Below, in pieces: positions 25,382 through 34,350 of a stretch of 46,558 nucleotides of DNA; the first letter of the stretch is position 1; each line of letters opens with the position of its first letter. The translations under genes and the position numbers were made by a program. Source of the DNA: CAUTUX01 sp963532875 (GTDB lineage Bacteria; Bacillota; Clostridia; Christensenellales; CAG-917); contig CAUSLO010000004.1 in assembly GCA_963532875.1 (NCBI GenBank), positions 1-46,558 on the forward strand, given 5' to 3'. Under the pieces are notes generated by a model, which was not told the origin of the DNA, did no database searches, and saw nothing but the letters and a program-made list of their open reading frames with translations.

Positions 25382-26194
25382 TCATACATGAAGATCCCTA
25401 TTGTTTAATTCGTTTTTCTCGTTTAAGAGAAGGTTTTTGAGGAAGGTCTCTAGATATTCTCTTGTTTCATAAATACCTTTCTCAAAATCAGAATAGTTTG
25501 CACGCACAAGTGCATTCCTAAAATACGAGGATTTTTTTGCAAAAACATCATTGGTTTCAGTGAATCCCAATGTCCTCAAATATTTGATAAAGAACACTGC
25601 TGTCGTTCTTGTGTTCCCTTCTGCAAAGATATGGATTTGCCACAGCCTTGAAAGAAATAGTGCAAGATGTTGTATAACTTCATCCATTGAAAGTCCTCTG
25701 TAACGAAATTTTTGTTCCTCTGAAAAATCATATTTAAGCATCTTCATAAGTTCAGAAGCACTTCCATACAAAACTGTTTTTCCGTTGAGTACCACTTCTT
25801 CCTTTGCAATATTAAAGTCTCTAATCTGCCCTGCAAATTTGTAAATCCCTTGAAAGAGTGTGCGGTGGATAGAAATATATTCAACTGGAGAAAACGTAAA
25901 TGCTTTCTCGCAAAGAATCCTCGCAATACGTGCAGATACCTTATCTGCTTCTTCTGTCCTTTCGTCAACTGACGTTTCAACGCTCTTTCCTTCATAGTAG
26001 GTATTAATAAATCTCTCCGCTTCTTCCATTGTGAGTTTACCTTCAATATTCTGAATAGCAGTGTCTATCAAATATTTAGATGGCTTGAGCCCATCCACAT
26101 CCTGAAGTCCGATTGCCGTATTCCATATATACGCCTTATGAGCCATATCTGGCTCGCTTTCTCTCAGATACTTCTCAAACGGATCTTCCCCCAT
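25382..26194 (-). CDS. Fic-domain protein (predicted AMP transferase) with N-terminal inhibitory-type helix
   Basis: About 270 residues. The Fic motif HIFAEGNTRTTAVFF (near residue 190) keeps His, Phe, Glu, Gly, Asn and the first Arg, but has Ala where HPFxxGNGRxxR has the second Arg. A flap strand (VVLNGKTVLYGSASEL) precedes it. The N-terminal LTMEEAERFINTYYEGK resembles the VbhA-type inhibitory helix found in self-contained Fic proteins of gut bacteria. Fic enzymes usually AMPylate target proteins. The frame opens at 26224, but GGAG at about 26201-26204 is spaced for ATG 26194, which I chose. It stands alone between rpmH and argS, with about 300 bp of empty sequence upstream. Confidence 0.9.
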   Translation of the reverse strand: MGEDPFEKYLRESEPDMAHKAYIWNTAIGLQDVDGLKPSKYLIDTAIQNIEGKLTMEEAERFINTYYEGKSVETSVDERTEEADKVSARIARILCEKAFTFSPVEYISIHRTLFQGIYKFAGQIRDFNIAKEEVVLNGKTVLYGSASELMKMLKYDFSEEQKFRYRGLSMDEVIQHLALFLSRLWQIHIFAEGNTRTTAVFFIKYLRTLGFTETNDVFAKKSSYFRNALVRANYSDFEKGIYETREYLETFLKNLLLNEKNELNNRDLHV

Positions 26195-26513
26195 ATTCTT
26201 CTCCTTACATAGTTGTTTTATCACCCTACATTTATTTCATTCTCTTTCTTCGATCCGTGCACATCTCTCTGTCGAATTGTTTTGATTTTTGTTTCACGTG
26301 TGCTGTGTCGCTTTTTTGCTATTTTTTTTCTGTCTACGTCCATCCGCCACTAGGTCTTGCAAACTCCGAAAGGATGTAGCATGATTTTTATACACAGTGG
26401 TTTTACTACGATCCTATGTGTTTCTATGTTAACTTTTTGCCTCTATGTGGCTTATTCCCTTATCTGTCGACACTCCACTTAAACCTATATCTGGTCATTT
26501 GTTCTGAACGAAT
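26195..26513. other. non-coding gap between fic and argS
   Basis: About 320 bp without a gene I can support. It contains short T-runs and holds the fic leader. No tRNA, clear terminator or repeat is seen. Confidence 0.5.
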
Positions 26514-28187
26514 TTACATCTCTTCCATTGTTGGAATTCCTAATATTTGCATACTCTCTTTTAAAATGTTTGCTGTGGCGTTTACTATTGCAACTCGTGT
26601 CTTTTGAATATCTTCGTCTTCGCAAAGTACTTTGTTGTCTTTGTAAAATTTGGAAAGCTTACTTGCTACGCTCATTGCATATCTTGTTAATATTGATGGC
26701 TCTCTTTCTTCAAACGCCTTAATTAGTGCGTCTTTGTATCTAATCAACTCATTAATCAAGTCGTGCGTTGCTTCGTCTCCTAGTCCTAATATCTTGCCTG
26801 GTTTTTGATATTTTACTTTTCTTAGTATGCTTGCACATCTTGCGTATGTGTATTGTAAGTATGGTGCTGTCTCTCCTTCAAAGTTTAAAATCTTATCAAA
26901 AGAGAACGTTATGTCCTTTATTCTTCCACTCCATAAGGCTGAGAAGACAACTGCTCCCACACCAACCTTCTCTGATATCTCCTTTATGTTTAATTGGGTT
27001 TCTTTCTGTTTAATTATTCCGCTTGCCTTCTCTGTTGCCTTGTCTAAAACGTCCTCAAGCAATACCACACGGCCTTCTCTCGTTGACATTGCTCCTTCTT
27101 CTAGAGATACCATTCCAAATGCAATATGTTCCAAATCTTTTGCTTTTTCAAACCCCATTAAATTAAGAACCTTGAAAACTTGTTTGAAGTGTAGGTTCTG
27201 TTGATATGCCACAACGTAAAAGGTTTTGTAAAAATTGTATTCCTTGCCTCTATATATTGCCGCTGCAAGATCTCTCGTTGCATATAGGGTTGCTCCGTCT
27301 GCTTTTTGAATCAAGCATGGTGCCATCCCCCACTCTTCGAGGTCTACGATCTTTGCTCCTTCTGAATCTTTTAGTAGATTCTTTTTCTTAAGTTCTGCGA
27401 TGACCGCATCCATTTTGTCGTTGTAGAATGCTTCGCCGTTATAACTGTCAAACTTTATTCCAAGTCTCTTGTATACCTTGTTTACGGCTCTCATAGTTAT
27501 GTCTTTAAATACTTGATAATATTCGTTTGCTATTTTGTCGCCTTCTTCTATTTTCTTAAACTCTTCTCTTGCTTGGCTTTCTAGTTCTGGATGTGTCTCT
27601 GCTTCCTTATGAAATTTTACGTATAGCGTATTTACAAAATGCTCGTCTTGTTCTTTTACCTCTTCAATGCTTGACCATTTCTTTACCGCCACTATTAGTT
27701 TCCCAAACTGTGTCCCCCAGTCTCCTAAATGGTTTATCCCTACAGATTGAAACCCTAGTCTGTCAGATAACCGACAAAGTGCGGCTCCGATTACTGTTGA
27801 AGATAAGTGCCCTATATGAAATGGTTTTGCTATATTAACAGAACTGTAGTCAACACATATTTTTCTCTTCTTCCCTATATCGCAATTTATATTTGTTCCT
27901 TCAGTCTTGATTAACTCTTTCACAATCTCTTCTTCGTTGAAGAATATGTTTACATATGGTCCTGCAACTGTAACTTTTGAAATTGCCTTGTCTACGTCAA
28001 TGAGTTCCTTAATCTCGTCTGCAATATCTGTTGGCTTTCTTCTTAATTTGCCACTCAATTTAAAACAAGCAATGCTGATATCTCCCATGCTTGATATTTT
28101 TGGTTTCTCTAGAACCGCAAGAATATCCTCTGTCGTCAATCCTTGAATTTTAATCTTCTTTAATATTTCTTCTATTGATATACTCAT
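26514..28187 (-). CDS. argS: arginyl-tRNA synthetase
   Basis: 557 residues. The class I HIGH motif is in PFHIGHLSSTVIG near residue 125. The KMSKS equivalent is MSTREGRVVLLEDVL, the altered form normal for ArgRS. The N-terminal tRNA D-loop domain and the C-terminal anticodon-binding DALR domain (TRYAMSVASKLSKFYKDN) are both present. It charges tRNA-Arg. Its ATG overlaps the ychF stop by 4 nt, so argS is co-translated with ychF. Confidence 0.98.
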   Translation of the reverse strand: MSISIEEILKKIKIQGLTTEDILAVLEKPKISSMGDISIACFKLSGKLRRKPTDIADEIKELIDVDKAISKVTVAGPYVNIFFNEEEIVKELIKTEGTNINCDIGKKRKICVDYSSVNIAKPFHIGHLSSTVIGAALCRLSDRLGFQSVGINHLGDWGTQFGKLIVAVKKWSSIEEVKEQDEHFVNTLYVKFHKEAETHPELESQAREEFKKIEEGDKIANEYYQVFKDITMRAVNKVYKRLGIKFDSYNGEAFYNDKMDAVIAELKKKNLLKDSEGAKIVDLEEWGMAPCLIQKADGATLYATRDLAAAIYRGKEYNFYKTFYVVAYQQNLHFKQVFKVLNLMGFEKAKDLEHIAFGMVSLEEGAMSTREGRVVLLEDVLDKATEKASGIIKQKETQLNIKEISEKVGVGAVVFSALWSGRIKDITFSFDKILNFEGETAPYLQYTYARCASILRKVKYQKPGKILGLGDEATHDLINELIRYKDALIKAFEEREPSILTRYAMSVASKLSKFYKDNKVLCEDEDIQKTRVAIVNATANILKESMQILGIPTMEEM

Positions 28188-29266
28188 ACATTAAACCTAA
28201 AGAGCACTACGTCATTGTCTCGCATTACATAGTCTTTTCCTTCGCTACGCACCTTTCCTTTCTCTCTTGCATTTGCCATTGAGCCTTCTTCAATTAGCGT
28301 CTCATAGTCCACAATTTCAGCACGGATGAACCCCTTCTCAAAATCTGTGTGTATTTGACCTGCCGCTTGTGGGGCTTTTGTGCCTCTTTTTATTGTCCAC
28401 GCCCTAACTTCTTTCTCGCCTGCTGTTAGGTAACTGATTAGACCTAATAGATCATATGACACAGTTACAAGTCTTTCAAGTCCACTTTTTTCTAGTCCGT
28501 ATTCCGCCATAAACATTTGCCTTTCTTCGTCTTCCATCCCTATTAACTCTTCTTCTAACTTTGCAGAAAGTACGATGCATTTTGTGTTCTCTTTCTTTGC
28601 CAACTCTTCTAATTGTTTTGAATATTCATTCCCTACTGTTTGATCTTCTCCTACGTTGGCCACATAGATATATGGCTTTGATGTTAGCAGTTGTGCTTTG
28701 TGTAAATATTCTGACTCTTCCTCGTTTAATTGCATTGATGAGAGCATCTTGCCTTCTTCTAGATTCTTTTTAAATCTTTGTAGCCGTTCTTTTTCCTGAA
28801 TATATTTCTTATCTGCCTTAATTAAAGATTCTGTCTTTGCCAACCTTTTGTCTATTGTCTCTATATCTGCAAACATTAACTCATAGTTTATTGTTTCTAC
28901 GTCTCTAATAGGATTCACGTCTCCATCAACGTGTACAACGTTCTCGTCCTTAAAACACCTAACAACATGAACTATTGCGTCTACCTCTCTTATGTGCGAC
29001 AAGAACTTGTTGCCTAGTCCTTCTCCCTTGCTGGCTCCTCTAACTAGCCCTGCGATATCCACAAACTCTAACGTTGTTGGGGTAATCTTCTTGCTGTTGT
29101 ACAATGCTGCCAATTTGTTTAACCTTTCATCTGGAACTGCAACTACGCCGACATTTGGTTCTATTGTGCAGAACGGATAATTCGCTGCCGCTGCACCTGC
29201 TTTTGTGATTGCATTAAACAATGTGCTCTTCCCTACGTTTGGTAACCCCACTACGCCTAATTTCAT
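28184..29266 (-). CDS. ychF: YchF/Obg-like ATPase
   Basis: 360 residues. P-loop GLPNVGKSTLFNAIT, switch DIAGLVRGASKGEGLGNKFL, and the altered G4 motif (ANVGED, where NKxD is expected) identify YchF, which prefers ATP. The TGS-like C-terminus RTWTIKRGTKAPQAAGQIH is seen as RAWTIKRGTKAPQAAGQIH, with EGKDYVMRDNDVVLFRF at the end. It associates with ribosomes. The gene overlaps the GH13 stop and the argS start by 4 nt each, so the three form an operon. Confidence 0.98.
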   Translation of the reverse strand: MKLGVVGLPNVGKSTLFNAITKAGAAAANYPFCTIEPNVGVVAVPDERLNKLAALYNSKKITPTTLEFVDIAGLVRGASKGEGLGNKFLSHIREVDAIVHVVRCFKDENVVHVDGDVNPIRDVETINYELMFADIETIDKRLAKTESLIKADKKYIQEKERLQRFKKNLEEGKMLSSMQLNEEESEYLHKAQLLTSKPYIYVANVGEDQTVGNEYSKQLEELAKKENTKCIVLSAKLEEELIGMEDEERQMFMAEYGLEKSGLERLVTVSYDLLGLISYLTAGEKEVRAWTIKRGTKAPQAAGQIHTDFEKGFIRAEIVDYETLIEEGSMANAREKGKVRSEGKDYVMRDNDVVLFRFNV

Positions 29267-30912
29267 TTGTTCTCCTTCTTGTATACTCTTGCTTCAAATG
29301 GTTTTATTTTTCCTTCTTTCTGTTTGTCTATGTTGGTTAATATCAATTTGTATCCTTTTGCGACCTTATCAACCTTTTTGCTTGATATCTCTTTCTCGCT
29401 GAGGTTTATAAATACCAGCAGTTCTTCTCCTTCGTTCACCTTCTTATATGCCAACATGTTTTTGTCTGCTTTGAAAATCATTATAAACTTTCCGTGTATT
29501 GCTGTCTTTTTATTTTCTGCCCTTACTTGGATAAGTTTCTTATAGAAGTTTAAAATACTGTTCTTATCGCCCTCTTGTTGTTTTACGTTTATATCAACAT
29601 AGTTTGGATTTACCCTATACCAAGGTGTTCCTTCTGAAAAGCCCGCATTCTTTTCGTCTGTCCATTGTACTGGCGTTCTTGCGTTGTCTCTTGCTCCGTA
29701 CTTAAGATTCTCAAAAGTTTTCTTCTTGCTGAATAGCCCACTCTTCAACATAAGGTCTCTTGCGTTAAATGTTGCTACATCCACGAAGTCATCCCACTTT
29801 TCAAAAACGGTATTTGTCATCCCTATTTCTTGCCCTTGATATATAAACATTGTCCCTGTTAGGAATGCATACATTGTTGCCAAAGCCTTTGCACTTTCCT
29901 TCCAATATTTCGCACTTCCGTATCTGCTAACTATTCTTGGAATGTCGTGGTTTTCTAGGAAGTTAGTATTCCATCCTTTCCCATACAATCCTTCTTGCCA
30001 GCTGGTGTATGCTTTTTTGAGTTTCTTAATTTTAAACTTCGTCCTTATCATAGCCGCACCTATACAATCTGCTTGAACGTGTTGGAATCCAAAGACCATG
30101 TCTAAAACTCTATCTTCTCCGCCAATATATTTAAGTGCCTTCTTTGCATTAACCATTGGGGCTTCGCCTATTTGTACGGCGTCTCTTTTAGTTATTTCTT
30201 CCCTATATTCTTTTAAATACTTGAATAGGTTTGGACCATTTGCATAGTGCTCCATTCCTCTCATTACAGGTATTGGGAACCCGTTAGGTAGCCCTTCTCT
30301 TTTGCTGATATATACGATTACGTCTTCTCTAAACCCATCTACTCCTAGGTCCAAGTAAAAGTTCATAATCTTCTTTACTTCTTCTCTAACCTCAGGATTG
30401 TCGTGATTTAGATCTGGTTGTTCAACTGCAAATAGATGTAAGTAGTACTCCCCTAGTTCTTCTCTGTACTTCCAGCCATCTCCTGGGAACGTTGACATCC
30501 AATTGTTTGGTGGTCTCTTGCCTCTTCCTTTTCTCCAGAAATAATAGTTCTTGTATTTCTCGTTTCCTTCAAGACTCTTTAAAAACCACTCATGCTGGTC
30601 TGATGTATGGTTTATAACAAGGTCCATTATGATTCTAATTTCTCTCTTTTTGCATTCCGCAATAAGTTCCTTAAAATCATCCATTGTGCCGTATTCTGGT
30701 GCTATGTCATAATAGTCTGAAATATCATACCCATAATCTTTTTGTGGTGATTTATATAGCGGTGAAAACCATATGGTATTAATCCCTAACTCTTTTAAAT
30801 AATCTAATTTTGAGATAACTCCCTTTATGTCTCCAATGCCGTCGCCGTTAGAATCTTTAAAACTGCGGGGCCAGATTTGATAGACAACCATTTCTTTTAT
30901 CCAATCTTTCAT
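29263..30912 (-). CDS. GH13 alpha-glucosidase (oligo-1,6-glucosidase type)
   Basis: 549 residues, the usual length for cytoplasmic oligo-1,6-glucosidases. The start is VVYQIWPRSFKDSNGDGIGD. The nucleophile Asp is in GVDGFREDVI (about residue 197), the acid Glu in QIGEAPMV (about 250) and the third Asp in FLENHDIPR (about 320). No signal peptide is present. It hydrolyses short alpha-glucosides such as isomaltose, or possibly trehalose-like substrates. Transcribed ahead of ychF and argS with a 4-nt overlap. The exact substrate cannot be read from the sequence. Confidence 0.95.
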   Translation of the reverse strand: MKDWIKEMVVYQIWPRSFKDSNGDGIGDIKGVISKLDYLKELGINTIWFSPLYKSPQKDYGYDISDYYDIAPEYGTMDDFKELIAECKKREIRIIMDLVINHTSDQHEWFLKSLEGNEKYKNYYFWRKGRGKRPPNNWMSTFPGDGWKYREELGEYYLHLFAVEQPDLNHDNPEVREEVKKIMNFYLDLGVDGFREDVIVYISKREGLPNGFPIPVMRGMEHYANGPNLFKYLKEYREEITKRDAVQIGEAPMVNAKKALKYIGGEDRVLDMVFGFQHVQADCIGAAMIRTKFKIKKLKKAYTSWQEGLYGKGWNTNFLENHDIPRIVSRYGSAKYWKESAKALATMYAFLTGTMFIYQGQEIGMTNTVFEKWDDFVDVATFNARDLMLKSGLFSKKKTFENLKYGARDNARTPVQWTDEKNAGFSEGTPWYRVNPNYVDINVKQQEGDKNSILNFYKKLIQVRAENKKTAIHGKFIMIFKADKNMLAYKKVNEGEELLVFINLSEKEISSKKVDKVAKGYKLILTNIDKQKEGKIKPFEARVYKKENK

Positions 30913-30956
30913 AACGTCCCCCTCCTACACCTTCTATTTTAGTTTTTTAGTTCTCT

Positions 30957-31751
30957 TTATTCAACGCTGAAAAGATAGTCCATATCGGCTTTCTTTGGTG
31001 CTTCCTCATCAATCACTATTTTACTTTCTTGTAGCCCTTTATCAAAAGCGACCATATAGTGATACAAAGAAATCCCTACGTCCAACGTATGGATATTTAA
31101 CCCCCCATGGATTCTTGCATGTTCTTTTGTCCCTATGTAGAAGTGTGCCTTTTCACCGTCAAAGATTATTCGCCATGGTTGCGAGTTAAGTGCACTTGGT
31201 GCCCATCTGACTAAGTCAAGGCACTCTCTCTTTCTCTCGTCTTTTACTGCTTCCATTTTGTTATTCTCAAAGAACATTTCATCTAACTCTTTTCGTCTCT
31301 TTGAACCTATAATTGCCTTTATTGCTTTCTCTTTAAAAGATGCTTTTTCTGTGCCATGCCCTATTGGTGTACAAAGCAAAATCATTTGCCCTTCTTCTGC
31401 CTTTACATCTAACACAACTTCTTCTCTCTTAAACATTCCAATCTGACAAGTGTTTAGGCCAATAGATTCTAAGTAGATAATGAACTTCTCAAATACGTAG
31501 CCACCGTCAATTAATCCGTTTTGGTTAATTGGGGTAACTAGAACCGCATACTTTGGGGCTTTCTTTACTGGCATCGTTTTAAGGTCATCTTTTAGTTCTA
31601 TTCTAACCTTGCTTCCAAATGGTGTTTCAAAGTTATTGCTGTTAGAAAGGTATTCCTTAATCTTTGCTATTTCCTCTTCGGTTAGCGGAATATCTTTATA
31701 TTGGCGTACAGACTTTCTGCTTTTTATAGCCTCTACTAATTTCTCATTCAT
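30957..31751 (-). CDS. nitroreductase-family FMN protein (TM1586-like)
   Basis: 264 residues. The N-terminal AIKSRKSVRQYKDIPLTEEE and the later LDLVRWAPSALNSQPWRIIF are the two FMN-binding signatures of the nitroreductase fold. The internal duplication fits TM1586-type single-chain members that mimic a dimer. It probably reduces quinone- or nitro-type compounds with NAD(P)H. The gene lies between gyrA and GH13 with 44-47 bp gaps and may be transcribed with either. Confidence 0.85.
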   Translation of the reverse strand: MNEKLVEAIKSRKSVRQYKDIPLTEEEIAKIKEYLSNSNNFETPFGSKVRIELKDDLKTMPVKKAPKYAVLVTPINQNGLIDGGYVFEKFIIYLESIGLNTCQIGMFKREEVVLDVKAEEGQMILLCTPIGHGTEKASFKEKAIKAIIGSKRRKELDEMFFENNKMEAVKDERKRECLDLVRWAPSALNSQPWRIIFDGEKAHFYIGTKEHARIHGGLNIHTLDVGISLYHYMVAFDKGLQESKIVIDEEAPKKADMDYLFSVE

Positions 31752-31798
31752 TTCTCTTCCCCAATAGGCGACTCTTCTTGCGTAGAGCCATCTGTCTT

Positions 31799-34342
31799 TT
31801 ATTCTTTTCCCTCTTCTTGTTCTGTGCCAGCGTTCTCGCTGTTGTCTTCTGTCGCCGACTCTGCAACTCTTTTTTCTAGTTCTTCTTCATTTGGGGCTAT
31901 TGCAATTGACGCTATCTTTGCCTCATCTTCTTTAATCTTCATAATTCTTACGCCTTGAGATGTTCTTCCAAATCTGCTGATATCTTCTGTTGGGACTTTG
32001 ATAACTATCCCGCTGTCGGTAATCAACATTAGATCGTTCCCTTTTTCAAGAATCTTAAGAGCTGCGAGGTCGCCAGTCTTCTCATTAAATGTTCCCGCCT
32101 TAATTCCCTTTCCAGCTCTGCGTTGTAGACGATAGTCTTCTAACGCACTTCTCTTTCCGTATCCGTTTGTAGTTACCGTTATAACTTCTTGCTCTTGGTC
32201 TCTTATAACTGCAACGTCTACAAGCGTATCTGTGTCATCCAATGTCATTGCCTTAACTCCACGTGCTGTTCTTCCCATTGGTCTTACATCGTCTTCGCTA
32301 CATCTGATTACGTTTCCGTTACTTGCCGCTATAATCAACTCATCATTGCCGTTTGTTAATACTGCTGAGATTAATTCGTCGTCCTCATTAAACTTAATTG
32401 CTATCTTTCCGTTTCTATTAATTTGACTATATTCTTCTAGTGGGGTCTTCTTGATTAGCCCTTGTCTTGTTGCAAGCACTAGGTACTTCCCTTGTATATC
32501 CTCTGGGATTGGCAATATTGCCTTTACCTTTTCTTCGCTGTCGATTTCTAAAAGGTTTACAATTGCACGTCCTTTAGCCGTTCTACTTGCCGCTGGAATC
32601 TCATATCCCAACTTCCCAAACGCCTTTCCTGTGCTTGTGAAGATCATATATTTTTGATGTGAGTTTCCTACAAATATGTACTCTACGAAGTCATCATCTT
32701 TTGTCTTATGTCCTGCAACGCCTACGCCACCTCTTCTTTGTGTTTTGTATTCTGATACAGCCATTCTCTTGATGTATCCAGCGTGAGACATTGAGATTAC
32801 GATATCTTCTTCTGGGATTAAATCTCCTTGCTCTAAATCAAAATCTCCGTATGCCATTTCTGTTGTTCTTGGCATTCCGTATTTCTCTTTGATCTCTGCC
32901 ATCTCTTCTTTTACGATTGCCTTAATGTTTTCCTCCGAAGACAGTATTCTTTTGTATTCTTTTATCTCTTCTTCTTTTTCGTGTTTTTCGTTTTCAATCT
33001 TCTCAACTTCCAAACCTGTTAATCTTTGAAGTCTCATGTCTAAGATTGCAACTGCTTGTCTTTCAGATAATATAAATCTTTCCATCAAGTTGTTCATAGC
33101 GTCTTGTCTGTCGGTTGATTTCTTTAACGTCTCAACAACTTCATCTATGTTTGCTAGAGCGATTGAGAGTCCTTGTAGAATGTGTAACCTTTCTTCTGCT
33201 CTTTCTAGATCAAATCTTGTTCTTCTCTCAATAACTTGAATTTGGTGTGCGATGTAATGGCTTAAAATTTCTTTAAGATTTAAAATCTTTGGTGTTCCAT
33301 CAACTAGAGCCAACAAGATGATTGAATATGTTATTTGTAACTTTGTCTTCTTGAATAATTGATTTAGCAACACTTGTGGAACGCAGTCTCTTTTTACCGT
33401 TATAACGATTCTTAACCCTCTTCTGTCTGATTCATCTATTAGGTCTGCGATTCCCTCAACTCTCTTTTCTTTGTGAAGGTCTGAAATGCTTTCTACCAAC
33501 TTTGCCTTGTTTACTTGATATGGCAACTCTGTGATTATTATCCTTGCTCTTTCTCCTTCCTTCTCTTCAATTTCGCATTTTGCTCTAAGTACCGCCTTGC
33601 CCTTTCCTGTCTCATATGCTTCACGTATTCCTCTTCCGCCGAAAACGATACCTCCTGTTGGGAAGTCTGGGGCTTTTATGTACTTCATCAATTCCTTAAC
33701 GCTCATGTCTGGGTTATTTATCAATGCCGTTGTTGCGTCTATTGTTTCACGTAAATTGTGTGGTGGGATTGATGTTGCCATACCAACTGCAATTCCGTCT
33801 GCTCCGTTTACAAGGATGTTTGGGAACTTTGAAGGTAGGACTGTTGGCTGTTCTCTTGTTTCATCAAAGTTTGGATAGAAGTCAACCGTCTTCTTTTCTA
33901 TGTCTCTTAACATCTCTAGCGAAATCTTGCTCAATCTCGCTTCTGTGTATCTGTTTGCAGCTGCCGGGTCTCCATCAACAGAACCAAAGTTTCCGTGTCC
34001 ATCAACTAGTGGGTGGTTGATTGAGAAGTCTTGTACCAATCTAACCATTGCATCATATACTGCTGCGTCGCCGTGTGGATGGTATTTACCCAAAACGTCA
34101 CCAACTGTTGTTGCACATTTTCTATATGGCTTATCTGGTGTTAATCCGCTCTCATGCATTGAATATAGGATTCTTCTGTGTACTGGCTTCAATCCGTCCC
34201 TTACGTCTGGGATTGCTCTTGAAATATTAACGGCCATTGCATATGAAATGAATGACCTTTTAAGTTGATGCTCGATATCTTGGTTAGTTATTTTTGATTT
34301 CTCTAAATGTTCTACAAATTCTCTTTCTTTTTCGTGTGCCAT
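31799..34342 (-). CDS. gyrA: DNA gyrase subunit A
   Basis: 847 residues. The catalytic tyrosine lies in AANRYTEARLS. The GyrA box is QRRGGVG, where E. coli has QRRGGKG; this box drives DNA wrapping. The quinolone-determining region reads HPHGDAAVYDAM. Ala93 takes the place of E. coli Ser83, while Asp97 matches Asp87. The C-terminal beta-pinwheel is complete and ends in an acidic Glu-rich tail. GyrA breaks and rejoins DNA to add negative supercoils with GyrB. It starts 8 bp after gyrB, as a pair. Confidence 0.99.
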   Translation of the reverse strand: MAHEKEREFVEHLEKSKITNQDIEHQLKRSFISYAMAVNISRAIPDVRDGLKPVHRRILYSMHESGLTPDKPYRKCATTVGDVLGKYHPHGDAAVYDAMVRLVQDFSINHPLVDGHGNFGSVDGDPAAANRYTEARLSKISLEMLRDIEKKTVDFYPNFDETREQPTVLPSKFPNILVNGADGIAVGMATSIPPHNLRETIDATTALINNPDMSVKELMKYIKAPDFPTGGIVFGGRGIREAYETGKGKAVLRAKCEIEEKEGERARIIITELPYQVNKAKLVESISDLHKEKRVEGIADLIDESDRRGLRIVITVKRDCVPQVLLNQLFKKTKLQITYSIILLALVDGTPKILNLKEILSHYIAHQIQVIERRTRFDLERAEERLHILQGLSIALANIDEVVETLKKSTDRQDAMNNLMERFILSERQAVAILDMRLQRLTGLEVEKIENEKHEKEEEIKEYKRILSSEENIKAIVKEEMAEIKEKYGMPRTTEMAYGDFDLEQGDLIPEEDIVISMSHAGYIKRMAVSEYKTQRRGGVGVAGHKTKDDDFVEYIFVGNSHQKYMIFTSTGKAFGKLGYEIPAASRTAKGRAIVNLLEIDSEEKVKAILPIPEDIQGKYLVLATRQGLIKKTPLEEYSQINRNGKIAIKFNEDDELISAVLTNGNDELIIAASNGNVIRCSEDDVRPMGRTARGVKAMTLDDTDTLVDVAVIRDQEQEVITVTTNGYGKRSALEDYRLQRRAGKGIKAGTFNEKTGDLAALKILEKGNDLMLITDSGIVIKVPTEDISRFGRTSQGVRIMKIKEDEAKIASIAIAPNEEELEKRVAESATEDNSENAGTEQEEGKE

Positions 34343-34350
34343 ACTTCCTC

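Noticed and set aside
26195..26513. A tRNA or small RNA between fic and argS
   Set aside because: No cloverleaf, CCA end or terminator hairpin could be read in either strand.
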